In this document: piece by piece, positions 41,561 to 50,254 of the stretch | Layout of the letters: each line of letters opens with the position of its first letter | Numbering within the stretch: position 1 is the first letter of the stretch | Origin: Brevibacillus choshinensis | GTDB taxonomy: Bacteria; Bacillota; Bacilli; Brevibacillales; Brevibacillaceae | NCBI RefSeq assembly: GCF_016811915.1 | Contig: NZ_CP069127.1 | Span: 2,207,001 to 2,271,000, forward strand | Direction of reading: 5' to 3' | DNA length: 64,000 nucleotides | Notes under the pieces: model-generated | What the model was told of the DNA's origin: nothing | What the model saw: only the letters and a program-made list of their open reading frames with translations | The model's database searches: none | Position numbers and translations under genes: made by a program

Positions 41561-41582
41561 TACAATAGAGGAAGCGCTTACA
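41561..41582 (+). promoter_or_regulatory. -10 box and cre-like site before DUF485-actP
   Basis: TACAAT (41561-41566) has no good -35 partner, as expected for an activated promoter. AGGAAGCGCTTACA (41569-41582) fits the cre consensus TGNAANCGNNNNCA with one mismatch and would cover the transcription start, allowing CcpA repression. Confidence 0.55.
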
Positions 41583-41609
41583 AATTTTCTTGAAAGAGGG
41601 GAGATTCCA

Positions 41610-41960
41610 ATGGGCAACTCGGTTTCAGCGCAGAAAAGCGGGGATCAAAGCAAGTCGGCCTCACGCTATGCGGCGATTATCAAGTCTGAGTCGTTTCAAG
41701 AATTGTTGAGACGAAAGAAATCGTTCATCCTGCCTTCATCCATCTTTTTCTTCGTATTTTACTTCTCGCTCCCAATTCTGACATCGTACTTCACCGTCTT
41801 GAATACAAAAGCGTTCGGAGCTATTTCATGGGCATGGGTCTTTGCCTTCGCGCAATTCATCATGACATGGGGTCTATGTATCCTGTACACCAGACGCGCC
41901 AAAGAATTTGACGTCCTGGTCGAGAAAATCAAACAGGAAACAGGGGGCAGAAACGGATGA
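41610..41960 (+). CDS. DUF485-family membrane protein
   Basis: A 116-residue membrane protein with two helices (FILPSSIFFFVFYFSLPILTSYF and WAWVFAFAQFIMTWGLCILYTRRA) around the family's LLRRKKSFILP start. DUF485 genes (E. coli YjcH) nearly always precede an acetate/solute symporter, and here the stop overlaps the actP start (ATGA). A role as an accessory subunit of ActP is inferred. ATG 41610 follows AAGAGGGGAG. Confidence 0.9.
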   Translation: MGNSVSAQKSGDQSKSASRYAAIIKSESFQELLRRKKSFILPSSIFFFVFYFSLPILTSYFTVLNTKAFGAISWAWVFAFAQFIMTWGLCILYTRRAKEFDVLVEKIKQETGGRNG

Positions 41961-43483
41961 ACGTGACCGCATTTTTACTCTTTTTGGCAATCGTATTGAT
42001 GACCCTCGTCATTACGTATTACGCTTCGAAGAAAACGAATACGACGAGTGAGTTTTACACGGCTGGCGGAGGCTTGACCGGGTGGCAAAACGGGCTCGCA
42101 ATCGCGGGAGATTACATGTCTGCTGCGTCCTTCCTGGGAATTGCGGGAATGATCGCGCTAAGCGGATTCGACGGATTTTTCTACAGTATCGGTTTCTTGG
42201 TAGCGTATCTGGTCGTCTTGTATTTGGTAGCCGAACCGCTTCGCAATCTCGGCAAATACACCATGGCGGATATGATTGCGGCTCGTTTTGACAACAAACA
42301 AATCCGCGGTGTGGCAGCATTGAACACCATCGCCATCTCCATTTTCTACATGATCGCACAGCTGGTGGGGGCAGGAGCCTTGATCAAGCTGCTGCTGGGT
42401 ATCGAGTATACGACCTCTGTCCTGATTGTGGGCGCCTTGATGACCGTATACGTCGTGTTTGGCGGCATGACGGCTACATCCTGGGTGCAGATCGTCAAAG
42501 CAGTCCTGTTGATGCTGGGCACGTTTGTCATTTCCCTCATGGTTTTTGCCAAGTTCGATTTCAGCCTGATGAAGATGTTTGCACAGATGCAGACCGCTAC
42601 GCCTTTGGGTGAGCAGTTCTTGAACCCGGGCAACAAATTCAAGATCGGGCTCGATACGATCTCGTTAAACCTCGCTCTGGTGCTGGGAACCGCAGGCCTG
42701 CCGCATATCCTCATCCGCTTCTTTACAGTGAAGGATGCGACGACCGCGCGTAAATCTGTCGTATACGCGACCTGGATTATCGGGATCTTCTACGTCATGA
42801 CGGTGTTCCTCGGATTTGGAGCTGCTGCTTTCGTAGGGGCGGCCAACATGGACCCGGCAGGCAACCTGGGAGCGCCACTGCTGGCACAAGCACTCGGCGG
42901 AAACTTCCTGTTCGCTTTCGTCTCCGCAGTCGCTTTCGCCACCATTCTCGCTGTTGTGGCAGGTCTGGTTCTCACAGCGGCATCCGCGTTCGCACATGAC
43001 TTTTACGGCCACGTGCTCCGTCATGGAAAAGCCACGGAGAAGGATCAAATGAAGATGGCAAAATGGGCTTCTGTAGGCGTATCCATCGTCTCCATCATTC
43101 TGGCCTTGTTCGCTCAAAAGCTGAATGTGGCATTCCTGGTTTCCCTGGCATTTGCCGTTGCAGCCAGCGCCAATCTGCCCGTCATTCTGTTCACCATTTT
43201 CTGGAGAAGATTCAATACCACGGGTGCGGTTACCGGAATGCTGGTAGGGCTGTTCAGCTCGCTCATTCTGGTGGCGATGAGCCCGAACGTCTGGAATCCG
43301 GTAGCCGGCAAAGCGATTTTGGTAGGGGAAGCGCTCTTCCCGTTGCCAAACCCGGGGATCGTCTCCATCCCGCTAGGCTTTTTGGCAGCTTGGATCGGCA
43401 CTATGATATCCAGCTCCCGTAACGATGCCAAATACGATGAAATTTTGGTGAAGGCCAATACAGGAATGAAAGATTCGGCATAG
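41957..43483 (+). CDS. actP: Cation/acetate symporter ActP-type (first copy)
   Basis: A 508-residue sodium:solute symporter with 13 predicted helices. Family landmarks are TTSEFYTAGGGLTGWQNGLAIAGDYMSAASFLGIAG, GKYTMADMIAARF, AQLVGAGALI and TAGLPHILIRFFTVKDA. Such proteins take up acetate, and relatives take up pyruvate or propionate. The gene is coupled to DUF485 and is followed by a second copy. Control by the adjacent LytTR pair and CcpA is inferred from promoter sites. Confidence 0.92.
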   Translation: MNVTAFLLFLAIVLMTLVITYYASKKTNTTSEFYTAGGGLTGWQNGLAIAGDYMSAASFLGIAGMIALSGFDGFFYSIGFLVAYLVVLYLVAEPLRNLGKYTMADMIAARFDNKQIRGVAALNTIAISIFYMIAQLVGAGALIKLLLGIEYTTSVLIVGALMTVYVVFGGMTATSWVQIVKAVLLMLGTFVISLMVFAKFDFSLMKMFAQMQTATPLGEQFLNPGNKFKIGLDTISLNLALVLGTAGLPHILIRFFTVKDATTARKSVVYATWIIGIFYVMTVFLGFGAAAFVGAANMDPAGNLGAPLLAQALGGNFLFAFVSAVAFATILAVVAGLVLTAASAFAHDFYGHVLRHGKATEKDQMKMAKWASVGVSIVSIILALFAQKLNVAFLVSLAFAVAASANLPVILFTIFWRRFNTTGAVTGMLVGLFSSLILVAMSPNVWNPVAGKAILVGEALFPLPNPGIVSIPLGFLAAWIGTMISSSRNDAKYDEILVKANTGMKDSA

Positions 43484-43589
43484 AAAAAGGTAACATAGGA
43501 AACTCGTGCCAATGAGAGGCTGGGGGCATCCCCGGCTTCTTTTCTTTTCGAAGCCTGTCCATGCATTTCAACTGCCGGAGGTGCTGCGG

Positions 43590-45146
43590 ATGACAACCAT
43601 CATCTTTTTTCTAGCCGTCATCATTGGGACCATGGCCATCACGTATTCTGCAGCAAAACAGACGGGGACGACCCGAGACTTCTATGCCGCGGGGAATCGC
43701 TTGACGGGCTTGCAAAACGGGATCGCCATTGCCGGTGACTACATGAGTGCCGCATCTTTTCTCGGCATTGCAGGGACCATCGCGATGTACGGATTTGACG
43801 GGTTCGTATATGCCATCGGATTTTTCGTCTCGTACTTAATTATCCTGTTCATCATCGCCGAGCCGCTGCACAATTTGGGGAAGTACACGCTGGCAGATGC
43901 CATTGCCGTCCGATTCAGTAGTTTGTGGCTGCGCGGGGTGGTCGCGATCACGACTCTGCTCATCACCATTTTTTACATGCTCGCTCAGCTGGTCGGAGCA
44001 GGTGCACTTATTCATTATTTATTGGGTGTGGATTACATCAAGGCGGTCATGGTGGTAGGGAGCCTGATGACGTTTTATGTCGTGTTCGGCGGAATGGTAG
44101 CCACCTCCTGGGTGCAAATCATCAAGGCTATCCTGCTATTGACGGGGACGCTGGTGCTCAGTTTGATCGTCTTCTCCCGTTTTCACTGGAATCTATCGGA
44201 GATGTTCCATCACGTCAGCACGATTACGCCGCTGCAAGAGAAGTTTCTGCAGCCAGGCAACCATCTCAATGAACCACTGGAAACGATCTCTCTTCATTTG
44301 GCACTCATTTTGGGCACGGCAGGCTTGCCGCACATCATCTCTCGCTTGTTTACGGTAAAGGACGCCGTCACGACGCGCTACTCCATTTACACGGCGACCT
44401 GGATCATCGGCGCATTTTATTTGATGACCATTTTTCTCGGCTTCGGGGCCAGCGCTTTTGTCGGCTATGAAGCATTGCAGCAGGTCGGGTTCGGAGGCAA
44501 TCTGACGGTCACACTCTTGGCAGATGCCCTCGGTGGCGAGTTTTTGATGGCGTATATCGCAGCAGTAGCATTTGCGACGATTCTGGCGGTGGTGACCGGA
44601 TTGGTCTTGTCAGCATCGTCGGCATTCGCCCATGACGTGTACAGCCATTTGATTCGCAGAGGCATGGCATCGGAGCGGGAGCAGGTCAGAGTGGCCAAAT
44701 TTTCTTCTGTGGCTGTCGGGCTGGTGTCCATCTGGCTGGCCATTGGAGCAGAAAAGATGAACGTAGCCATTTTGGTGGGGCTGACCTTTGCCGTTGCGGC
44801 GTCGTCCAATCTGCCGCTCTTGCTTTGCACGTTGTACTGGCGCAGATTTACCGTTCAGGGAGCAATTGCAGGGGTGCTTACCGGCTTGATCTCTTCAGTG
44901 GTATTGGTGATGATGGGACCGGCTGTCATGGACGCCCAGCATGGCTTGATTCAGCAGGCACCTATTTTCCCTCTGACCAACCCAGGGCTGATCTCCATTC
45001 CGCTCGGCTTTTTGGGAGCGTGGATCGGGACGGTCTGCAGCAAGCCTGGAAAAGGGGCGGATGAACAATTTGAACGCGTTCTTTTCCAAGCGCACACCGG
45101 AGTCCGCGCTGGCAAACGAGTGACGGCAGACCGAGACAGTGCATAA
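43590..45146 (+). CDS. Cation/acetate symporter ActP-type (second copy)
   Basis: A 518-residue paralogue of the upstream symporter with the same landmarks (TTRDFYAAGNRLTGLQNGIAIAGDYMSAASF, GKYTLADAIAVRF, LGTAGLPHIISRLFTVKDA). Many substitutions separate the copies, so the duplication is old and substrate preference may differ. ATG 43590 follows GGAGG at 8 bases; the open frame before it is not coding. No second DUF485 gene is present, so any accessory subunit would be shared. It is probably cotranscribed with the upstream genes (106-bp gap, no terminator). Confidence 0.9.
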   Translation: MTTIIFFLAVIIGTMAITYSAAKQTGTTRDFYAAGNRLTGLQNGIAIAGDYMSAASFLGIAGTIAMYGFDGFVYAIGFFVSYLIILFIIAEPLHNLGKYTLADAIAVRFSSLWLRGVVAITTLLITIFYMLAQLVGAGALIHYLLGVDYIKAVMVVGSLMTFYVVFGGMVATSWVQIIKAILLLTGTLVLSLIVFSRFHWNLSEMFHHVSTITPLQEKFLQPGNHLNEPLETISLHLALILGTAGLPHIISRLFTVKDAVTTRYSIYTATWIIGAFYLMTIFLGFGASAFVGYEALQQVGFGGNLTVTLLADALGGEFLMAYIAAVAFATILAVVTGLVLSASSAFAHDVYSHLIRRGMASEREQVRVAKFSSVAVGLVSIWLAIGAEKMNVAILVGLTFAVAASSNLPLLLCTLYWRRFTVQGAIAGVLTGLISSVVLVMMGPAVMDAQHGLIQQAPIFPLTNPGLISIPLGFLGAWIGTVCSKPGKGADEQFERVLFQAHTGVRAGKRVTADRDSA

Positions 45147-45193
45147 AGTTGGCGTGCCTGTTCCACCCTATCGAAGGAAGGGGGAGCAGCGAA

Positions 45194-45505
45194 ATGGGCA
45201 CGAATAAAGAACTAGAAGCCGTTTCAACGAGTCAGCCCGACGTGTATGAAAGGGCGAGGATCGCATTGGTGGAATTGATCGACGAGCTCAAGGAAGCTTT
45301 GGATGAGAAGGAGACCACGAAGCACAAGCGTCAGGGCTACGAAATGATCGGAACGTATTTTCGTCAGCCAGTCAATACAGGCGATTTGACCTTGATTTGT
45401 GCGTCCGTGCTGGAGGATATCTTGCACAAGCTCGAAATGACGCAGCAGGGAGAAAACGTGTCCATGGTACGGGGTGAATATAGCGTGATGAAGAAGGATG
45501 AATGA
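45194..45505 (+). CDS. Hypothetical protein at the end of the symporter operon (103 residues)
   Basis: Not recognised. A soluble, mostly helical product (YERARIALVELIDELKEALDEKE, LICASVLEDILHKLEM) with no membrane segment. ATG 45194 follows AAGGGGGAG. It is 47 bp after the second symporter and before the operon terminator, which suggests it belongs to the operon. Function cannot be inferred. Confidence 0.72.
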   Translation: MGTNKELEAVSTSQPDVYERARIALVELIDELKEALDEKETTKHKRQGYEMIGTYFRQPVNTGDLTLICASVLEDILHKLEMTQQGENVSMVRGEYSVMKKDE

Positions 45506-45506
45506 G

Positions 45507-45533
45507 AACGACCCAATCAAGGTCGTTTTTTTG
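45507..45533 (+). terminator. Terminator of the symporter operon
   Basis: AACGACC and GGTCGTT form a 7-bp stem followed by TTTTT. Confidence 0.85.
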
Positions 45534-45604
45534 TTTCCATTTTTTACAACGAAGGAAGGGATCATGACGTCTAAGGATACGAGAGAACAAAAGGGGTGTC
45601 GAGT

Positions 45605-46552
45605 ATGAAGAATTTTGTGTGGGGACTTATCATTGGAGCAGCCTTGGCCAGTTCAACGGTGGCTTTTGCTTCAAGCTCGATTCTGGCGTACTTGTTTCCC
45701 GTTCAATTTGAGATCAATGGTCAGTCCGTACCCATGTCAAAGGAGGTAACTGTGCTGAAGGTGGATGGGCGGGCGTATGTACCGATTCGATTCATCGCAG
45801 ACCATCTTGGGGCGACGATCGGCTATGAGGATGCAGCGAAAAAAATCATCATCAAAAACCAAATGCTGGATATCACGGATCCGGCCTACAAGTCCATTTC
45901 AGCGGGCAATCTGATCGTTACCAAAGATGGAAACCGGTCGATGGTAACTGGGCAAATCCAGTTGTCGGGGGTAGGGAACACCCAAAACTCCGTGGAAGCA
46001 GCTCTTTCTTTCTACGATGCGGAAAATCAGAAGCTGGGAGAAGCAGTGATCAGCGGAACGCAATTTGGTGCAGATGTGCAGACGTTCGTCACCTATGCAA
46101 ACGGGGATTTGCGCGGCTACAGGACGGTAATTCTTCATGTGAAGGCTGTGAACAAAGAGACAGTGGCCGATGAGAAGGGGATCGTGTACGAAAATAAGGA
46201 CTATGCCTTTGGCCTTACGCTGCCGAAGAGCTGGGAAGGAAATTTCGAGATCATGAAAGCACCGAGCGATGGAACCGAGATGACTTATCACTTTATCGAT
46301 CGTCCGAACAAAGCCTATGGCGGCGTTATTTTTACCCTGTCCGTCTGGAAGCGAGCAGACTGGCAGGAGAATGGGGGATCAATTTTGGAAGCAGGGAGGA
46401 CGAAAAAGCTTGGGGAAAAGGGAGAGTTCGTATTCACGCTCAGCAGACCGGGAGATGTGCAATATGACCTGGAAGATGAGTCGTTGGCAGAAGAATATGC
46501 CCAGATGTCATCCTTTGTCGAGAGGATAGCGACATCATTTCGGGTGAGATGA
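45605..46552 (+). CDS. Secreted stalk-domain protein (copper amine oxidase N-terminal-like)
   Basis: A 315-residue exported protein. MKNFVWGLIIGAALASSTVAFA is the signal peptide. The next 80 residues are the stalk domain found at the start of copper amine oxidases and in many Paenibacillaceae wall proteins (FPVQFEINGQSVPMSKEVTVLKVDGRAYVPIRFIADHLGATIGYEDAAKKIII). A middle beta domain follows, and the last part (FGLTLPKSWEGNFEIM...) resembles a lipoprotein-like PsbP fold. No catalytic motif is seen. ATG 45605 follows AAAGGGGTG. Confidence 0.85.
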   Translation: MKNFVWGLIIGAALASSTVAFASSSILAYLFPVQFEINGQSVPMSKEVTVLKVDGRAYVPIRFIADHLGATIGYEDAAKKIIIKNQMLDITDPAYKSISAGNLIVTKDGNRSMVTGQIQLSGVGNTQNSVEAALSFYDAENQKLGEAVISGTQFGADVQTFVTYANGDLRGYRTVILHVKAVNKETVADEKGIVYENKDYAFGLTLPKSWEGNFEIMKAPSDGTEMTYHFIDRPNKAYGGVIFTLSVWKRADWQENGGSILEAGRTKKLGEKGEFVFTLSRPGDVQYDLEDESLAEEYAQMSSFVERIATSFRVR

Positions 46553-46659
46553 AGGCGACGGGTAAGCGTTTCTGAGCACAATGGACTACGAAAGATGTTT
46601 TTCCAGCGCCAAAATAGGGTATTAGCATCAAGGGAGGATGGAATCGGGAGGAAGACCCC

Positions 46660-47721
46660 ATGAAATATGTAAATGTCGAGCAAGTGGAACCGGGAGATGT
46701 GCTGTCCCGCAGTATTTATACGAGTGAAGGTTTGACTCTCTTGCATGCGGGTGTTCAGTTGACTGTCGGCATGATCAACAAGCTGCGCCGCTTCGGTGTG
46801 ACCATGCTGAGCATCAAAGACCCTCTGCTGGATGAAATCAAGGAAGAGGAAGTCGTGACCGAAGCGACCCGAAAAGATGCCATTCGAAATCTGTCCGCTG
46901 CGATCCAATGCGTGCAGAGCGGTAAGCATATGGACACCCGCGGCCTTCAGAAGTCTGTATCAAACATCATCGACGAAACCCTGCGGAATCGCCGTGTGCT
47001 GTTGAATCTGGGTGAAATTCGCACAACAGACAATGCGATGTACATTCATGCGCTAAACGTCTGCATGATGGCGACCGTGATCGGCGTCGGGCTAGGCTAT
47101 AACACGACCCAATTAAAAGAACTCGCTATCGGGTCACTCCTGCACGATGTCGGTAAACTGAGCGTGGATAAAGATGCACCTGCCTATAAGGCAAACAGCA
47201 TGGAAAATCATCATACCTGGTTAGGCTTTCATCTGCTTCGAAAAAAGCATGAGATGAGCATCGTCTCTGCACATATCCCGCTGCAGCATCATGAATGGGT
47301 GGATGGGAGCGGGCTGCCGCGCGGACTTGCGGGGGATGAAATTCATGATTTCGCCAAGATTGTCGCCATCTGCAATTACTACGATAATCTCATTTCTCCG
47401 CTGTCCGAAGAAGAGGAAACGCTTCCACCGTACGAAGCGTGTGAAAAAATCATGGGCTTGGCAGAGAAGCGCTTCGACCATAAAATGGTCATTCACTTCC
47501 TGCGATCGATTGCCTTGTATCCGACGGGGACTTCCTTGAAGCTGAGCACAGGGGAAATCGGGGTCGTGATTGACCAGAATCGCGGATTGCCCACGCGGCC
47601 GGTCGTCAGAGTGATCAGGCGTGATCCAAAGGCGAGCAAGCACATGGTAGAAGAGCACGAGATTCGTGACATTGATTTGAGTGAAGAGACGACCGTTTTT
47701 ATTTCCGGGGTCATGGAGTAA
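46660..47721 (+). CDS. HD-GYP domain protein, probable c-di-GMP phosphodiesterase
   Basis: A 353-residue cytoplasmic protein. The HD-GYP core has HALNVCMMATVIG, the metal-binding HDVGKLSVD near residue 162, HHTWLGFHLL, HHEWVDGSGLP(RG) where GYP is replaced by GLP, and DFAKIVAICNYYDNL. It probably hydrolyses cyclic-di-GMP to GMP or pGpG, complementing the GGDEF-EAL protein at 10.8 kb. A short N-terminal domain and a C-terminal beta domain (GVVIDQNRGLPTRPVVRVI) flank it. ATG 46660 follows GGGAGGA. Confidence 0.9.
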   Translation: MKYVNVEQVEPGDVLSRSIYTSEGLTLLHAGVQLTVGMINKLRRFGVTMLSIKDPLLDEIKEEEVVTEATRKDAIRNLSAAIQCVQSGKHMDTRGLQKSVSNIIDETLRNRRVLLNLGEIRTTDNAMYIHALNVCMMATVIGVGLGYNTTQLKELAIGSLLHDVGKLSVDKDAPAYKANSMENHHTWLGFHLLRKKHEMSIVSAHIPLQHHEWVDGSGLPRGLAGDEIHDFAKIVAICNYYDNLISPLSEEEETLPPYEACEKIMGLAEKRFDHKMVIHFLRSIALYPTGTSLKLSTGEIGVVIDQNRGLPTRPVVRVIRRDPKASKHMVEEHEIRDIDLSEETTVFISGVME

Positions 47722-47851
47722 GGCGAAAGTCAGGGTTTTTTCAATCCAAGATCAGGGAGAGTCCCTACATACGGGGATGCGTGACTGATCTACAATGAAA
47801 ACAGGCAAGGCACTTGACCTTGACCATGATTAGAGGAAAGGACGTGTTCGG

Positions 47852-48715
47852 ATGTCCCGTATTCTGGTACCCGTTGATTTTTCTGCACAATCCATTCAGG
47901 CAGTCCGCTTTGCGGCCGCTTATGCAAAGGACAAGCATGACTTGACCCTCCTGCATGTCATACAGCCATTCCCATCCCGCTATGTCGTGAACAAGCTGGG
48001 CAAAGAGGGTGTTGAAAAGATTCAATTGGATGAAGCGAAGGAAGATTTGAAACCGCTAGTCGAGATCATCGAAGCAGCTGGTATAGCTTATCAGCTAGAG
48101 ATTGTTTTCGGAAACGCTCATGAGGAAATTGCGAAGCACGCTAAGGGTGAGTATGCCGCCGTCGTCATGGGCACCCGCGGTTACGGACGGATGACGGGAT
48201 TCCTGAAGCAGAGCGTCAGCTATCCCACCATTCACGATTCCAAGATTCCTGTTTTCCTCATTTCGGAGGAGACCGACGCGGCCGATTTCCCTTGGCGCAA
48301 TGTCTTGCTCACAGTCGATGGTTCCGATCAAGCAATGGCGGCCGTGAATAAGGTCATTGGGTTAAGCGAAGGCATGGATGTCTCGTTTACCTTGCTCACG
48401 GTCGTGACGCCTCCCGTGGCCTATACCGGGATGTACGGCGTGGGATGGGAAGACACAGCTACTCTGGAAGAATGGGGACGCGAGACACTGCGTCCGTATG
48501 AAGAATTGCTGGACGAGCGCCAAGTCCCATTCGAGAGCAAGGTATTGATCGGGGATCCAGCCATGCTGATTCGTGAAACCGCGCAAGAAAAGGAAGCGAG
48601 CCTAATCGCGCTGGGTCACCATGGGCTTGGCGGCATCGCCGGAACGCTGGTGGGTAGTGTGACGTTTAAAACGATCCATCGTGCAAAGACTCCGCTGCTG
48701 ATCGTGAAATCGTAA
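47852..48715 (+). CDS. Tandem universal stress protein
   Basis: A 287-residue protein made of two UspA domains. The first (1-145) begins ILVPVDFSAQSIQAVRFAAAYA and ends with VVMGTRGYGRMTGFLKQSVS; the second (146-287) begins VLLTVDGSDQAMAAVNKVI and ends with IALGHHGLGGIAGTLVGSVTFKTIHRAKTPLLIV. Both carry the G-x2-G-x9-G(S/T) nucleotide-binding pattern, so ATP binding is likely. ATG 47852 follows AAAGGACG. It stands alone before a terminator. Confidence 0.92.
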   Translation: MSRILVPVDFSAQSIQAVRFAAAYAKDKHDLTLLHVIQPFPSRYVVNKLGKEGVEKIQLDEAKEDLKPLVEIIEAAGIAYQLEIVFGNAHEEIAKHAKGEYAAVVMGTRGYGRMTGFLKQSVSYPTIHDSKIPVFLISEETDAADFPWRNVLLTVDGSDQAMAAVNKVIGLSEGMDVSFTLLTVVTPPVAYTGMYGVGWEDTATLEEWGRETLRPYEELLDERQVPFESKVLIGDPAMLIRETAQEKEASLIALGHHGLGGIAGTLVGSVTFKTIHRAKTPLLIVKS

Positions 48716-48730
48716 GCGAATCGTCCGCAG

Positions 48731-48762
48731 ACAGCTGTCCTTTTACGGGCAGCTGTTTTTTC
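48731..48762 (+). terminator. Terminator after the Usp gene
   Basis: ACAGCTG and CAGCTGT form a stem around 12 bases, followed by TTTTTC. Confidence 0.85.
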
Positions 48763-48835
48763 TTGGCTGCTGCTCCATCGGTTGAGAACACGACCGTATG
48801 GGGAAAATGGGTAGAAAGGAAGAGAGGGACAGCGG

Positions 48836-49678
48836 ATGAAGATCGGATGCCACGTGAGTATTCGGCATAGCTATGAAGGGGCAGCGAGAACGGCGCATGG
48901 GCTGGGAGGCAAGTCCTTTCAATTCTTCCCCAAAAACCCGAGGAGCTTGGGCGTCAAAGTCTTTGATGAGCGTGATGCGGGAGCTTGCCGAGCCTTTTGC
49001 GAGGAGCATGGCATTCTCGCCATTGCCCACACGCCCTACACCGTCAATTTGTGCGTGCAGGACCCGGACTTGTACGAAGCGACGATCCTCTCCGTGAGCA
49101 ATGACTTGGAGATTGCGGAGGCTTGCGGTGCGCTGGGTGTCGTCGTTCATTTCGGTCAACATAAAGGGAGCGACGTGCTGGAAGGCTACAAACGGATGAT
49201 CAGCATGGTCAATCGCATTCTCGCGGGATGGGAGGGAAAGGCACGTCTGCTGGTGGAAAACAATGCGGGTCAGGGCAACCGCATGGGGACGACATTGGAA
49301 GAGCTGACGCAGGTGAGGCTTTTGGTGGCTGAACCGCAAAAGGTAGGCTTTTGCCTTGATACGTGCCACGCATTTGCGAGCGGGCTGTGGAAGGGAAACG
49401 ACTGGGAGCAGGTAGCAGAACGCATGCGGGCTCACGATTTCTTTTCCAGCCTGTGCGCCATCCATTTGAATGATTCCCTTTATCCCACCGGATCCTTTCG
49501 CGACCGTCATGCGAACATCGGGAAAGGCGAGATCGGCGATGCAGCCTTTGCTGCTTTTTTACGAACCCCCGAGCTGCAAGGTCTCCCACTCGTACTCGAG
49601 ACACCGGGGCATGGGGAGGAAAGCCACCGGGATGAGATCAGGCATGTACTGAACTTGGTCAATCACTGGCAGGGATGA
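48836..49678 (+). CDS. nfo: Deoxyribonuclease IV (apurinic endonuclease)
   Basis: Cuts DNA at abasic sites in base excision repair. The 280-residue TIM barrel has MKIGCHVSIRHSYEGAA, LAIAHTPYTVNL, GVVVHFGQHKG, LLVENNAGQGNRMG, VGFCLDTCHAFASG, IHLNDSLYP and the RHANIGKGEIG signature, covering the His, Glu and Asp ligands of the three zinc ions. It is somewhat diverged from B. subtilis YqfS, but all ligand motifs are intact. ATG 48836 follows GAGAGGGA. Confidence 0.92.
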   Translation: MKIGCHVSIRHSYEGAARTAHGLGGKSFQFFPKNPRSLGVKVFDERDAGACRAFCEEHGILAIAHTPYTVNLCVQDPDLYEATILSVSNDLEIAEACGALGVVVHFGQHKGSDVLEGYKRMISMVNRILAGWEGKARLLVENNAGQGNRMGTTLEELTQVRLLVAEPQKVGFCLDTCHAFASGLWKGNDWEQVAERMRAHDFFSSLCAIHLNDSLYPTGSFRDRHANIGKGEIGDAAFAAFLRTPELQGLPLVLETPGHGEESHRDEIRHVLNLVNHWQG

Positions 49679-49730
49679 AGGACTTGTGGTACAGTGTGAG
49701 TTGGAATGTGGTCATGGAGGAGGAATACCG

Positions 49731-50135
49731 ATGAAAAGACGAATCAAGGTTACCATCACTGATTTTGAACCGCTCAAGGAAAACTTGAACGACCCAGCAG
49801 AGATGGCCCTGTACGAATCAGCCAATGGAAATACATACGATGCCGAAATTGAGCACGACGGGTATGCTGTCGTGGACCTTTCGGAGGATGATTATATCGA
49901 GCTGGCTCCAGGCGAGTACCAGCTGATGATCGAAGAATGGACAAATGCAGGCCAGGTCGGCGAGCTTACCCTGCAAACCAAGTCAGACCCGTCTGATGAC
50001 AAGGCACTGCTGTATCGCACGGTAGATACGGCAGGAAATGAAGCGCAGGCACCCGTTTCGCTGCCGAAGCAAGTGGTGGAGCTGGTCGCCAAAACATGGT
50101 TTGGCAAGAAGCAAAAGGCGGATGCAGACGTGTAA
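49731..50135 (+). CDS. Hypothetical protein (134 residues)
   Basis: Not recognised. A soluble acidic protein with alternating beta-like strands (IKVTITDFEPL, YDAEIEHDGYAVVDLS, GEYQLMIEEWTN, GELTLQTK) and a helical end (QVVELVAKTWFGKKQKAD). ATG 49731 follows GGAGGAGG, a very strong site. It is 52 bp after nfo and may be cotranscribed; a terminator follows. Confidence 0.72.
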   Translation: MKRRIKVTITDFEPLKENLNDPAEMALYESANGNTYDAEIEHDGYAVVDLSEDDYIELAPGEYQLMIEEWTNAGQVGELTLQTKSDPSDDKALLYRTVDTAGNEAQAPVSLPKQVVELVAKTWFGKKQKADADV

Positions 50136-50152
50136 GGAATGATAGACAAGGA

Positions 50153-50183
50153 GAGGAGCGATGATCATCATCGCTCCTTTTGG
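50153..50183 (+). terminator. Terminator after the 134-residue gene
   Basis: GGAGCGATGA and TCATCGCTCC form a 10-bp stem around TCA, followed by TTTTGG. Confidence 0.75.
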
Positions 50184-50188
50184 TTACG

Positions 50189-50231
50189 AAAAAAAGCCGT
50201 TACACCACCAAAAGAGGGGGAGTAACGGCTA
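50189..50231 (-). terminator. Terminator of argS
   Basis: On the minus strand AGCCGTTAC and GTAACGGCT form a 9-bp stem followed by TTTTT. Confidence 0.85.
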
Positions 50232-50254
50232 TTCTTATTTTCATGAACGGGGAA

